Part shown: in pieces, positions 15,871 to 24,516 of the stretch | Layout of the letters: each line of letters opens with the position of its first letter | How positions within the stretch are numbered: the first letter of the stretch is position 1 | NCBI RefSeq assembly: GCF_017355955.1 | Contig: NZ_JAFFID010000001.1 | Coordinates: 1,860,001-1,924,000, forward strand | Length of the DNA: 64,000 nt | DNA from: Sabulibacter ruber | GTDB taxonomy: Bacteria > Bacteroidota > Bacteroidia > Cytophagales > Hymenobacteraceae | Reading direction: 5' to 3' | Notes under the pieces: model-generated | Databases searched by the model: none | The model's input: the letters and a program-made list of their open reading frames with translations, nothing else | Told to the model about the DNA's origin: nothing | Translations under genes and position numbers: made by a program

Positions 15871-17085
15871 ATGAAAAATATACTTCTATCTACTTCTACC
15901 CTGCTCCTAATTCTGGGACTGGCCGCTTGCCAGCGCAACCAACAGGAGAAAGCCGAGCAGAGCCAGGCCTCGGCCACTGGTCAGCAAACCACCGAGGATT
16001 GGACCATTGGTCCCTTCGTGAAAGCCGATGCTGCCAACCCAGTCCTCGTTCCTGACCCCAAGGCCAAGTTTTATGATCCCATCCGCAAAGATTCCGTTGC
16101 CTGGGAGGCCAAAGACGTATTCAACCCCACGGTGGCCGTCCGCAACGATACGGTGTACATGCTGTACCGCGCCGAGGACAAGATTGGGAAATTCGCGGGA
16201 ACATCGCGGCTGGGCCTGGCCTACAGCACCGATGGCCTCAAGTTCACCAAGTACCCGGCCCCGGTCCTCTACCCCGATAACGATGCCTACAAAGCCCTGG
16301 AATGGGAAGGCGGCTGCGAGGACCCCCGCATGGTGGAGGACGAGAACGGCACCTATTACCTCACCTACACCGCCTATGACGGTAAAACCGCCCGCCTCAT
16401 GATCGCTACCTCCAAGGACCTGCGGAACTGGAAAAAGCACGGCTCGGTGTTCAAAAACGTGAAAAACGGCAAATACGTGAACTACTGGACCAAGGCGGGC
16501 TCCATCATCGCGCGGCAGGTGGGCAACCGTTTGGTGGCTACCAAAATCAACGGCAAGTACCAGATGCTGTGGGGCGAATCCAATATCTACATGGCCACCT
16601 CCGATAACCTGATTGACTGGACCCCGGTCCCCGAGACCGACCCCACCAAGGCCAAACCCGACAGCATGCGCGGCTACGACGATGCCTTCAAAGTGGTCTT
16701 CCAACCCCGCAAACGCCAGTTTGACAGCGAACTGGTAGAACCCGGTCCGCCCGCCCTGATCACTGACAGAGGCATTGTCTTCATCTACAACAGCAAAAAC
16801 AGCCCCACCTACGGAGACACCACCCTGGCCGCCGGGAACTACGCCGCCGGGCAAGTGCTCCTGGACAAAAACGATCCGTTCAAAGTGCTGGCCCGCACCC
16901 CCAAATGGTTCATCACCCCAGACAAGGACTACGAGATTAACGGCCAGGTAGACAACGTCTGTTTCGTGGAAGGCCTGGCGCCGTTCAAAGGCAAATGGTT
17001 CCTCTACTACGGCACCGCAGATTCCAAAATCGCGGCCACTGTGGCAAACCAGAAAGGCAGGGTTAATGCCACGGCATCGCGGTAA
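15871..17085 (+). CDS. GH130-type glycoside hydrolase/phosphorylase lipoprotein
   Basis: 404 residues. The lipoprotein signal is LLLILGLAACQRN. The five-blade propeller motifs of GH130 are present: VFNPTVAVRNDTVYMLYRAED, SRLGLAYSTDGLKF, WEGGCEDPRMVEDENGTYY (about 145-160), LMIATSKDLRNW and VCFVEGLAPFKGKWFLYYGTAD. Family members act on beta-mannosides, either as phosphorylases or as beta-1,2-mannosidases. The lipoprotein signal favours a surface or periplasmic hydrolase, because phosphorolysis needs cytoplasmic phosphate (inference). It is the only carbohydrate-active enzyme of the locus and stands 69 bases after susD, probably in the same operon. Confidence 0.85.
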   Translation: MKNILLSTSTLLLILGLAACQRNQQEKAEQSQASATGQQTTEDWTIGPFVKADAANPVLVPDPKAKFYDPIRKDSVAWEAKDVFNPTVAVRNDTVYMLYRAEDKIGKFAGTSRLGLAYSTDGLKFTKYPAPVLYPDNDAYKALEWEGGCEDPRMVEDENGTYYLTYTAYDGKTARLMIATSKDLRNWKKHGSVFKNVKNGKYVNYWTKAGSIIARQVGNRLVATKINGKYQMLWGESNIYMATSDNLIDWTPVPETDPTKAKPDSMRGYDDAFKVVFQPRKRQFDSELVEPGPPALITDRGIVFIYNSKNSPTYGDTTLAAGNYAAGQVLLDKNDPFKVLARTPKWFITPDKDYEINGQVDNVCFVEGLAPFKGKWFLYYGTADSKIAATVANQKGRVNATASR

Positions 17086-17106
17086 AGCACGGTTGAGTTT
17101 GACGTT

Positions 17107-17149
17107 AAACAGAAAGAGCCTGCAGGTTGCTGCAGGCTCTTTCTGTTTT
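17107..17149. terminator. Bidirectional terminator after the GH130 gene
   Basis: A perfect 19-bp stem (17107-17125 and 17130-17148, loop GTTG) stands 21 bases after the GH130 stop codon, between convergent genes. Confidence 0.85.
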
Positions 17150-17308
17150 GGCCCTCTTTTCCTGTAAACAGGGCTAAAGCACCTTTACATCAATTTATAG
17201 TGAGAAGTAGTTTAGAAAAGGACAAAGGTTAGAATCCTGTTTGTGGCAGGTGCTGTTGCCTCGGCGGCCTAGCTTGGGGAAGGCAGCGCCCTTTCATCCT
17301 GCCGGATG

Positions 17309-17370
17309 ACGTCGTTACAGTGTAACGACGCTACAAATTGGTCTGTAGCGACGTTACACTGTAACGACGT
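17309..17370. repeat. GTTACAGTGTAAC-type hairpin, copy 2
   Basis: Arms 17309-17335 and 17344-17370 pair over 27 bases with one mismatch around AATTGGTC. Each arm holds the palindrome CGTTACAGTGTAACG. It is the same kind of element as at 10452-10511. Confidence 0.8.
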
Positions 17371-17420
17371 ACGCATTCCCTCAGAACTTTCGCGATATAG
17401 TGAAATGCTGGAGGCTCATT

Positions 17421-17460
17421 CTGTTTTAGACCCATTTCCCTAAAAACGTGTCCTAAACGC
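17421..17460. repeat. Dispersed palindrome copy
   Basis: CTGTTTTAGACCCATTTCCC and a right half ending GTGTCCTAAACGC. It lies just beyond the stop codon of the SDR gene (minus strand). Confidence 0.55.
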
Positions 17461-17465
17461 TTCTT

Positions 17466-18272
17466 CTATTTAAAAGGCGAATTCGGCTCTTTCTTCATTT
17501 GGTTGTACACCAACTTATCGGTGAGGCCGGGCAGAAACTTACCTAACAATACCGCTAATTTCCCTTGGGTGGTGAGCACCAGTTCGCGTTTGCGCTTGCG
17601 GGTAGCTTCCAGAATGCGGTCGGCTACTTCCTCGGCGGTCATCATCTTGGCTTCGTCGCGCGGGGATTCTCCCTGCTGGCTGCCGTCGGCGGAGAGGGCG
17701 GTGTTGCGGATGTTGGAGGCGGTAAAACCGGGGCAGGCGATCATCACGTGCAGGCCCTGGTGCAGCGTCTCGGTGCGGAGGGCGCCCAGAAAGCCTTGCA
17801 TCGCGAACTTAGAAGCCGAGTAGCCCGTGCGGCCTGGCAGCCCCTGGTAACCGGCTATGGAAGACACGCCAATCACCGATCCTTTGGATTTCAGCAGGTA
17901 CGGCAGCGCGAATTTGGTGCAGTACACGGTTCCCCAGAAATTGATGTCCATCAACTGCCGGATCACGCTCAGATCCACATCCTGGAAAAGCGCCCGCATG
18001 CTGATGCCCGCGTTGTTCAGCATCACGTCTATCTTCCCGAACCGGGCCACGGTTTCGTCTATCAGCTTACGGCAATCTTCCTCAATGCTGACATCGCCGG
18101 TTACGGCCAGATACTCTACGCCTGCGGCATTCAGTTCCTGGCCTACTTCCTGCAATTTCTGCGCATTCCGGGCCGAGATCACGATTTTTCCGCCGGCCCG
18201 TCCGAACGCCAGGGCGCAGGCTCTTCCAATGCCCGACGATCCGCCGGTGATAATGACAACTTTATCTTTCAT
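17466..18272 (-). CDS. Short-chain dehydrogenase/reductase (classical SDR)
   Basis: About 268 residues from the ATG at 18272, which puts TGGSSGIG ten residues from the start as usual; ATG codons at 18287 and 18296 are also in frame. The Rossmann motif TGGSSGIG, NNAG (in VMLNNAGISM), the catalytic Ser in VIGVSSIAG and YSASK (Tyr and Lys) are all present. The C-terminal extension (KRKRELVLTTQGKLAVLLGKFLPGL) is seen in membrane-associated SDRs of the DHRS7/ketosphinganine-reductase-like type. It is an NAD(P)H-dependent oxidoreductase of unknown substrate. The gene stands alone, convergent with GH130. Confidence 0.9.
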   Translation of the reverse strand: MKDKVVIITGGSSGIGRACALAFGRAGGKIVISARNAQKLQEVGQELNAAGVEYLAVTGDVSIEEDCRKLIDETVARFGKIDVMLNNAGISMRALFQDVDLSVIRQLMDINFWGTVYCTKFALPYLLKSKGSVIGVSSIAGYQGLPGRTGYSASKFAMQGFLGALRTETLHQGLHVMIACPGFTASNIRNTALSADGSQQGESPRDEAKMMTAEEVADRILEATRKRKRELVLTTQGKLAVLLGKFLPGLTDKLVYNQMKKEPNSPFK

Positions 18273-18462
18273 GTTCAAATGCTTCATTTGCCGCATAGCA
18301 GCCGCCGCAAATCTACAATAAGTTTCGCACCATTTTCCCCATCTGGTTACCGCACTTGCTGTGGCACACCCTCAACAATCACCAAAGCAACGTGGGGGTA
18401 AACGGCAGAAAAGCCGTCATTACTTCTAACCACCTTCAAAAAGGTGCTTTAGCACGTTTACC

Positions 18463-19503
18463 ATGAAAAAATTTTTCTTCTCTCTTGCAGCGCTTTTGGC
18501 CATGGCTGCGGATGGTTTCTCCCAAACTACATCAGGCACTTCCCTGGAATACCGGCCGGTTCAGTTCTCGGTCACACCGGGTTTAGGCTCTAACGGAAAA
18601 CAGAGCGAGCAGTACTACACCTCCTTTTCCTTCGGGGTGCTGGGCGATAAAAGCGGCGGGGTGAGCGGCGTCCAACTCAGCGGGTTGATCAACCGGAGCC
18701 GCTATTTCTCCAAAGGCCTGCAATTGGCCGGGCTCATCAACACCGTGGGGGCGCTACCCACCGACTTTTCCATGCCCCAGCGCCAAAAACCAGATTCCCT
18801 CATCTCTCCCGAAGCCAGCCTGGAAGGTCTTCAGTTAGGCGGAATCCTGAACTCAGTGGAGGGTGATGTGAACGGGGCCCAGATTGGTGGGGTGATCAAT
18901 ACGGCCACCGGCGTGCTGAACGGCTTGCAGATTGGCACCATCAACCGGACGCGTCATTCCAAAGGTTTGCAGATTGGGGTGATCAACATCGTCGATTCCA
19001 GCAGCGGGGCTACGTTGGGCGTGGTGAACATTGTGCGGCACGGCGGCTATTACCGGGCCGAGGTTTGGGCCGGGGAAACTTTCTTCGCCAACGGGGCGCT
19101 CAAAATGGGTACCCAGAAACTGTACAGCATCTTCGCGCTGGGCTGGGGTCCGCACGAGGGCAAGCACCACTTTGGGTACGGACTGGGGCTGGGTTTTCCG
19201 GTGAACCCCAAAGGCATGTTCCTGGATGTGCTCATTTACCAGGTGAGCGAAAACAAGTTCTGGACCAACGGCTCCAGCAACCTCCTGGAACAGGTGCGCC
19301 TCACCAAAGAGCGGGACTTCGGGAAAGTGGCGCTGCTGTACGGGGCCACGCTCAACGTGTTCGTCTCTAACCGGCGTCCGCTGAAAGCCGGCGAAGACCC
19401 GGGCATGAAACTGGAACCCTGGCCTTTGTTTGAGAACGTCTCCCGGCAGTCGCGCGTAGTGGTGTGGCCCGGCGTGAACCTGGGTGTCCGATTCAAAAAG
19501 TAG
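18463..19503 (+). CDS. LA_2272-type surface repeat protein
   Basis: 346 residues. A signal peptide ends near residue 20 (DGFSQT). The middle (about 60-200) consists of short repeats of the pattern G-[LA]-Q-[LI]-[GA]-G-[LIV]-[IL]-N (GLQLAGLINT, GLQLGGILNS, GAQIGGVINT, GLQIGTINRT, GLQIGVINIV). This fits the LA_2272 surface-repeat family, expected to form a beta-helix-like or outer-membrane structure. The C-terminal third (FGYGLGLGFPV and following) looks like outer-membrane beta-strands. The function is unknown. The gene is divergent from the SDR gene. Confidence 0.75.
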   Translation: MKKFFFSLAALLAMAADGFSQTTSGTSLEYRPVQFSVTPGLGSNGKQSEQYYTSFSFGVLGDKSGGVSGVQLSGLINRSRYFSKGLQLAGLINTVGALPTDFSMPQRQKPDSLISPEASLEGLQLGGILNSVEGDVNGAQIGGVINTATGVLNGLQIGTINRTRHSKGLQIGVINIVDSSSGATLGVVNIVRHGGYYRAEVWAGETFFANGALKMGTQKLYSIFALGWGPHEGKHHFGYGLGLGFPVNPKGMFLDVLIYQVSENKFWTNGSSNLLEQVRLTKERDFGKVALLYGATLNVFVSNRRPLKAGEDPGMKLEPWPLFENVSRQSRVVVWPGVNLGVRFKK

Positions 19504-19510
19504 TAGCCTA

Positions 19511-19550
19511 CTGTTTCAGGGCTGTTTTCCAGAAAATAGCCCTGAATCGG
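19511..19550. repeat. Dispersed palindrome copy
   Basis: The left half CTGTTTCAGGGCTGTTTTCC pairs with AGAAAATAGCCCTGAATCGG. It begins 7 bases after the stop codon of the LA_2272-type gene and probably terminates it. Confidence 0.7.
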
Positions 19551-19712
19551 AACACTTCTATATCAATGAGTTCGCTGCTATGTTTGCCGGTACCTACGTT
19601 TCCTTTTCCTGAATGAACCCCGATTTCTCCCAAACCCGTTTTTATGCCGATTTCCTGAAAACTCCTTTGAAACGCATTTGCCGGAAAAGGCCCTGGTGCA
19701 GAGTTTTCTTTG

Positions 19713-19720
19713 TAATTTTG
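19713..19720 (+). promoter_or_regulatory. Possible -7 box of rlmD
   Basis: TAATTTTG matches TAnnTTTG and ends 7 bases before the GTG start codon, so RNA synthesis would begin at or next to the start codon. No TTG stands at the usual -33 distance, so the call is weak. Confidence 0.35.
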
Positions 19721-19727
19721 CGGCATT

Positions 19728-21146
19728 GTGAGAAAATTCAAGAAAAAGAAACATAAATACGAGGTCATCCCGCAGCTGCGCGTGGAGGAAATGGCCGCGG
19801 AAGGCAAGTGCATTTCCCGCCATGACAACCTGGTGGTGTTCATCTCAGATGTGGCCCCCGGCGATGTGGTAGACGTGCGCGTGACCAAAAAACGGAAGAA
19901 CTACCTGGAGGCGGTGCCGGTGCATTTCCACGAGTACTCTGAGGCCCGTACCCAGCCGTTCTGCGAGCACTTCAATGTCTGCGGCGGCTGCAAGTGGCAG
20001 CATATTCCGTATGACACCCAGCTGTTCTACAAGCAGAAGCAGGTGAATGACAACATTGAGCGCATTGGCAAGATCAAAGGCCACGAGATGCTGCCCATTC
20101 TGCCGTCTGACCGCGTGAGCTTTTACCGCAACAAACTGGAGTTCACGTTCTCAGACTTCGCCTGGCTCACCAAAGAGCAGATTGACAGCGGCGTTGATAT
20201 GGACCGCCGGGCGCTGGGTTTCCACGTTCCGCTGCGCTTTGACAAGATCGTGGACATTCAGCACTGCTACCTGCAACCCGCTCCGTCTAACGAGATCAGG
20301 CTGGCGGTGAAGAACTACGCGCGGGAAAACAACCTGCCGTTTTTTGACCTGGTGAAACAAGAGGGCTTTTTACGCAACCTCATCATCAGAACCGCCAACA
20401 CCGGCGACCTGATGGTGATTGTGCAGGTGTTCCAGGACCGGCCGGAGTGGTTGACTCCTTTGCTGGATTTCCTGCTGCAGCAGTTTCCGCAGATTACCTC
20501 TTTGCAGTACGTGATTAATAATAAAGGCAACGAGACCTTCCATGACCTGGACGTGGTGTGCTACCACGGCGATCCGTACATCCATGAGCAGATGGAAGGG
20601 CTTCGGTTTAGAGTGGGGCCTAAGTCGTTTTACCAGACCAACTCAGAGCAGGCGTACAACCTGTATAAACTGACCCGCGAGTTCGCGCTGCTCAACAGCA
20701 CCCAGATTGTGTATGACCTGTACACCGGGGCGGGCACCATCGCCAACTTCGTGGCCCGATCCTGCGCGCAGGTGATTGGCATTGAGTACGTGGCCAGCGC
20801 CATTGAAGACGCCAAGATCAACTCGCAGATCAACGACATCACCAACACGCACTTCTACGCCGGCGATATGAAGGACGTGCTCACCACCGAGCTCTTCGCC
20901 AAACACGGCCGCCCCGACGTGATCATCACCGATCCGCCCCGCGCCGGCATGCACCCAGACGTGGTAGCCAAATTGCTGGAGGTAAAAGCCAACCGCATTG
21001 TGTACGTGAGCTGCAACCCCGCCACCCAGGCCCGCGACCTGGAAATGCTCGCGGAACTGTACGATGTGGTGAAAATTCAGCCCGTAGACATGTTCCCGCA
21101 GACCTACCACGTAGAAAGCGTGGCCTTGCTTACGCTGAAAAGCTAA
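19728..21146 (+). CDS. rlmD: 23S rRNA (uracil-C5) methyltransferase RlmD
   Basis: 472 residues with a GTG start. An N-terminal TRAM domain (VEEMAAEGKCISRHDNLVVFISDVAPGDVVDVR) precedes a 4Fe-4S motif, CEHFNVCGGCKWQH (Cys near 79, 85 and 88). The SAM-binding fold contains DLYTGAGTIANF. The active-site motifs are DPPRAGMHPDV (about 403) and the nucleophile Cys in VYVSCNPATQARDL (about 428). The family methylates U1939 or equivalent uracils of 23S rRNA with S-adenosylmethionine. The RlmD/RumA/RlmCD subgroups are hard to tell apart; RlmD is the usual name in Bacteroidota. Confidence 0.92.
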   Translation: MRKFKKKKHKYEVIPQLRVEEMAAEGKCISRHDNLVVFISDVAPGDVVDVRVTKKRKNYLEAVPVHFHEYSEARTQPFCEHFNVCGGCKWQHIPYDTQLFYKQKQVNDNIERIGKIKGHEMLPILPSDRVSFYRNKLEFTFSDFAWLTKEQIDSGVDMDRRALGFHVPLRFDKIVDIQHCYLQPAPSNEIRLAVKNYARENNLPFFDLVKQEGFLRNLIIRTANTGDLMVIVQVFQDRPEWLTPLLDFLLQQFPQITSLQYVINNKGNETFHDLDVVCYHGDPYIHEQMEGLRFRVGPKSFYQTNSEQAYNLYKLTREFALLNSTQIVYDLYTGAGTIANFVARSCAQVIGIEYVASAIEDAKINSQINDITNTHFYAGDMKDVLTTELFAKHGRPDVIITDPPRAGMHPDVVAKLLEVKANRIVYVSCNPATQARDLEMLAELYDVVKIQPVDMFPQTYHVESVALLTLKS

Positions 21147-21151
21147 GTTTT

Positions 21152-21189
21152 CGTTTCAGGGCTGGTTTCCAGAAATCAGCCCTGAAACG
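21152..21189. repeat. Dispersed palindrome, best-preserved copy
   Basis: 38 bases, CGTTTCAGGGCTGGTTTCC paired with AGAAATCAGCCCTGAAACG. Arms of 16-17 bp pair around a central TTTCC.GAAA. It lies 6 bases after the rlmD stop. Confidence 0.8.
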
Positions 21190-21242
21190 AATCTCTTTAA
21201 AAGATAATACGTGCTACTTGTTACGCACTACTCCATACTTCT

Positions 21243-21611
21243 ATGCATAACGATCCAGAACTGAACGGCAAATATTTAGGCACCATCACCAAGGATTTCG
21301 CGCAGGTTTCCGAAACCCTGAAAGAAGCCTCTTACCAGATCCGGAAGCGCGATATCTCCAAGTACCCCATCTTCGTGTTTTCCCGGGAGATCACCAAAAT
21401 AGGCGGTTTACTCATTGCCGCCGAGGAGCGCGATCTTGAGTGGAACATCAACGCCTCTTACCTGGAGGATTTCGTGAACCGCCAACTGGTGGCCGCCGAC
21501 AAAACCGAGGAGTTTGAGCAAGCCTACCGCGATGCCGACGAATATTGCTGCCTCTTCGTGATTGACCGCGATTTCATGAACTTCGTGTTCGTGCCGTACC
21601 CGGAGGATTAA
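21243..21611 (+). CDS. Conserved small protein of unknown function
   Basis: 122 residues with no signal peptide or membrane segment. The composition is charged and mixed alpha/beta (FVFSREITKIGGLLIAAEERDLEWNINASYLEDFV, CCLFVIDRDFMNFVFVPYPED). It looks like a compact cytoplasmic protein typical of Cytophagales, but I cannot name a family. It is 97 bases downstream of rlmD on the same strand, separated by a palindrome, and ends before a strong bidirectional terminator. Confidence 0.7.
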   Translation: MHNDPELNGKYLGTITKDFAQVSETLKEASYQIRKRDISKYPIFVFSREITKIGGLLIAAEERDLEWNINASYLEDFVNRQLVAADKTEEFEQAYRDADEYCCLFVIDRDFMNFVFVPYPED

Positions 21612-21678
21612 AAACCTTTGGGGTTTTCGAAACCTCACAAGGTTGACGTTTCCAGCCCGATATCCTGAAAACACCCTC

Positions 21679-21726
21679 TAAACAGCAAGCCCCAACTTCT
21701 AGCAGGAAGTTGGGGCTTGCTGTTTA
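21679..21726. terminator. Bidirectional terminator
   Basis: A perfect 21-bp stem (21679-21699 and 21706-21726) flanked by A and T runs lies between the convergent gene at 21243 and thiL. Confidence 0.9.
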
Positions 21727-21740
21727 AAAATTGACCAATC

Positions 21741-22769
21741 TTACCCGAAGTGATTCCAGCCTTGGGCTTTGATGGGGAACGTGTTGCCGCTTGGCGTTAC
21801 CAAGCGAACGCCTTCGCCGGCATCGGTGATGTTGCCGATGATGGTGATGTCTGGGTGGTTCCGGATTTTGTCGTAATCAGACATTTTCACGGTGAAGAGC
21901 AGTTCGTAGTCTTCGCCGCCGTTCAGGATGCAGGTCACGGGGTCCAGTTTGAACTCCTCGGCAGTTTCCAGGGTCTGCTGGTCGGCGGGCAGTTTGTCCT
22001 GGTAAATGGCCGCCCCTACCCGGCTCTGTGAACAGATGTGCAGCAGTTCAGAGCCTAATCCGTCAGAGATATCAATCATGGAGGTGGGGTGTACGCCCAG
22101 ATCGCGCAGTTCATGGATTACGTCCATGCGCGCCTCCGGCCGAAGCTGACGGCCCACCACGTAATCCTTCCCTTCCAGTTCTGGCTGGGTCTCTGGATCG
22201 GCTAAGTAGGCTTGTTTCTCGCGCTCCAGCAACTGTAAACCCAAATAGGCGCCGCCTAAGTCGCCGGTCACGCAGATCAGGTCATTGAGTTGCGCGGTGC
22301 TGCGCAACACGGCTTTTCCTTTCTCCACCTCGCCCAGGGCCGTGATGCTGATGACCAAGCCTCCGCGCGAGGCAGTGGTATCGCCGCCCACCAGGTCCAC
22401 TTTGTAGTTCTCGCAGGCAATGCGCATGCCGGCGTACAGTTCCTCAATGGCCTCTACGGTGTACCGGGCGCCAATGGCCAGGCTCACCACAATCTGGGTA
22501 GGCGTGGCGTTCATGGCGGCAATGTCTGAGACGTTCACGGCCACGGCTTTATAGCCCAGGTGCTTGAGCGGGCAGAACGAGAGGTCAAAATGTACGTTCT
22601 CTACCAGCATATCAGAGGTGACCACAATCTGCTTCTGGCCGGGCTCCAGCACAGCGGCGTCGTCGCCAATGCCCACCACGGTAGACGGATTGTTTATTTC
22701 CAATTGCTCCTGCAAACGACGAATCAGGCCAAATTCGCCCAGATTTTCCAAAGGTGTATAGTCAGACAT
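21741..22769 (-). CDS. thiL: Thiamine-monophosphate kinase
   Basis: About 342 residues from the ATG at 22769 (MSDYTPLENLGEFGLI); the frame extends eleven codons further. Family motifs are VGIGDDAAVLEPG near residue 35, VTSDMLVENVHFD, the metal-binding VGGDTTAS, CVTGDLGGAYLG and the C-terminal MIDISDGLGSELLH and LNGGEDYELLF. ThiL phosphorylates thiamine phosphate to thiamine diphosphate with ATP. No other thiamine gene or TPP riboswitch is seen nearby. Confidence 0.96.
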   Translation of the reverse strand: MSDYTPLENLGEFGLIRRLQEQLEINNPSTVVGIGDDAAVLEPGQKQIVVTSDMLVENVHFDLSFCPLKHLGYKAVAVNVSDIAAMNATPTQIVVSLAIGARYTVEAIEELYAGMRIACENYKVDLVGGDTTASRGGLVISITALGEVEKGKAVLRSTAQLNDLICVTGDLGGAYLGLQLLEREKQAYLADPETQPELEGKDYVVGRQLRPEARMDVIHELRDLGVHPTSMIDISDGLGSELLHICSQSRVGAAIYQDKLPADQQTLETAEEFKLDPVTCILNGGEDYELLFTVKMSDYDKIRNHPDITIIGNITDAGEGVRLVTPSGNTFPIKAQGWNHFG

Positions 22770-22823
22770 GGGGTTTTCAGATATAATTTTTGTCAAAACC
22801 AATGCGAAAGAGCATCAGATATA

Positions 22824-22863
22824 CGTTTTCGGCTTATTTTTAGAAAAACTTGCCTGAAACGCA
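22824..22863. repeat. Dispersed palindrome, degenerate copy upstream of thiL
   Basis: CGTTTTCGGCTTATTTTTAG followed by a right half ending CCTGAAACGC. Unlike most copies it sits between divergent genes, so here it is not simply a terminator. Confidence 0.5.
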
Positions 22864-22975
22864 AAGATAGCTTTTTCCTCGGCACCTTTCATGCTACGTC
22901 ATTCCGCCCCCAATGACCATGCAAATTTGCTAACAGGCGTTCGGTTTAGTAGCTTTGATTGTAAACAGTACCTCT

Positions 22976-23557
22976 ATGTCTAGTACCCCAATGTCGCGTA
23001 AAGAACAGATTGACCAAGTTGCCACTTCCCTTTTCAAATCAAGAGGCTTTGCCGCCACCACCATGCGTGACCTGGCTCTTGAACTGGGCATTGAAGCCGG
23101 AAGCCTCTACTCCCACATCAAATCAAAGGAGGATATTCTGCAACGTGTCTGTTTTAAGATGGCCGATGAGTTCAACGCCGCATTTGACGAGGTGAAAAAC
23201 CAGGACGTGCCACCCAGCGAGAAACTGCGCCTGGCCATTGCCGCCCACGTGCGCGTTCTGACCAAGAACCCTCCGGCTGCCGGCGTGTTCCTGAACGAGT
23301 GGCGTCATTTGAGCGAGCCTTCGCTGAGCAAATTCCACGAGATGCGCTTTCAGTACGAGGAAAGCCTTCGCGAGATTGTGCGCGCCGGCATGGCCACGGG
23401 CGAGTTCAAGGTGAACGACGAGAAATTTGTGGTGCTCACCCTGCTTTCCAGCCTGAACTGGCTGCACATGTGGTACAAGCCTGAAGGCAAGATGAGCCCC
23501 GATGATATCGCCGAGTTCCTTTCCAACCTGTTGCTGAACGGCCTTAAACATTTCTAA
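22976..23557 (+). CDS. TetR/AcrR family transcriptional regulator
   Basis: 193 residues from the ATG at 22976; an in-frame TTG lies at 22955 and another ATG at 22991. The N-terminal helix-turn-helix (about 10-60) reads QIDQVATSLFKSRGFAATTMRDLALELGIEAGSLYSHIKSKEDIL, typical of TetR. The C-terminal ligand domain (LNEWRHLSEPSLSKFHEMRFQYEESLREIV) resembles the KstR/FadR-like TetR group that senses acyl-CoA or related compounds, but the ligand is not clear. It is divergent from thiL. Confidence 0.9.
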   Translation: MSSTPMSRKEQIDQVATSLFKSRGFAATTMRDLALELGIEAGSLYSHIKSKEDILQRVCFKMADEFNAAFDEVKNQDVPPSEKLRLAIAAHVRVLTKNPPAAGVFLNEWRHLSEPSLSKFHEMRFQYEESLREIVRAGMATGEFKVNDEKFVVLTLLSSLNWLHMWYKPEGKMSPDDIAEFLSNLLLNGLKHF

Positions 23558-23783
23558 GCCACAATAATTCTATTCCTTCGGCAGTTCTTTCAAAAACTGT
23601 TTTAGACGGTATTGGCAAGACGCATGTTCTTTCCCCCAACCTGCCAGGCTAAAAATCTAAACCATATTGCCCCAGGTGTAACGGGAAACGGTTTTGATAC
23701 GTTTGCAGGGTGTCTGACCAAATATTAAGTAAGACAGATGTTAAAGCGACAGGCACTGGCCCGGCTTTATAAAGTAAGTACTT

Positions 23784-24419
23784 ATGAAAAAGGAATTATT
23801 CTTTGGAGTGGCCGTGGCACTGGCAGTGGGCATAATGGGTTGCGCCAAAGACTCAGGGAAAACGGGCAAGCTGGTACGCCCCATCTCTGATGAGCAGCTT
23901 AAGCAAGAAATCACGGTTCTTTACGATACCCTCAACGGCAAGTGGAACGTGATGATGCAGAGCGATAGCGTGAAAAACCACCAGATGGAGGAACTGCTGG
24001 CGGCTATTCCCCCAGAAGCCATTCAGGCCCAGGAACGCGCCAACCTGCAACAGTCCATCCACCGGCTTACCTCGCTCCGGTACGACCGCAAAACCGTGCG
24101 CGACTCAGACCGGATAGACGCTTATGACATGGCGCAGGATTCTGTTTTCAGGGCTTTACGGTCTTATCTGCCCGAAAACGGCCCCACAGGCGTGGCTCTG
24201 GTAGATTCCCTGAATGAGTCCATCACCAGCCTGCATACCGGAACCGTTTTCTACCGAGGCCGCTACGACCAAACGGCCAAAGAGCTGAACACCCTGCTGC
24301 GCCGCTACAAAAAACAGCTGCCCAACCTGGGCAAACCCTACGATACCCTGCAGCCAGCCCCTTTATTTCAGTGGGTAGACAAAAACGCTAAAACCACCGA
24401 CGAAGAGGAAGAACAATAA
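23784..24419 (+). CDS. Putative lipoprotein of unknown function
   Basis: 211 residues. The signal MKKELFFGVAVALAVGIMGCAKD has a lipobox Cys at residue 20. The remainder is helical and charged (SDEQLKQEITVLYDTLNGKWNVMMQSDSVKNHQMEELLAA), like a periplasmic helical hairpin. I recognise no family. The gene stands alone and ends at a strong terminator. Confidence 0.7.
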   Translation: MKKELFFGVAVALAVGIMGCAKDSGKTGKLVRPISDEQLKQEITVLYDTLNGKWNVMMQSDSVKNHQMEELLAAIPPEAIQAQERANLQQSIHRLTSLRYDRKTVRDSDRIDAYDMAQDSVFRALRSYLPENGPTGVALVDSLNESITSLHTGTVFYRGRYDQTAKELNTLLRRYKKQLPNLGKPYDTLQPAPLFQWVDKNAKTTDEEEEQ

Positions 24420-24435
24420 ATCTCTTCCGGCCTGG

Positions 24436-24484
24436 ATAAAACAGAAAAGCCTCAGAAGTTACATCTGAGGCTTTTCTGTTTTAT
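24436..24484. terminator. Bidirectional terminator
   Basis: A perfect 21-bp stem (24436-24456 and 24464-24484, loop AGTTACA) lies between the lipoprotein gene and the oppositely oriented oligopeptidase gene. Confidence 0.88.
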
Positions 24485-24516
24485 GGCTGTTTTCCTGCAA
24501 AGGAACCGAAAACCGG

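Noticed and set aside
15907..16854. 315-codon minus-strand frame in the GH130 gene
   Set aside because: Antisense shadow; GH130 motifs are intact on the plus strand.
22700..22980. TPP riboswitch before thiL
   Set aside because: No conserved CTGAGA core or matching helices were found; the gap holds only a degenerate palindrome.
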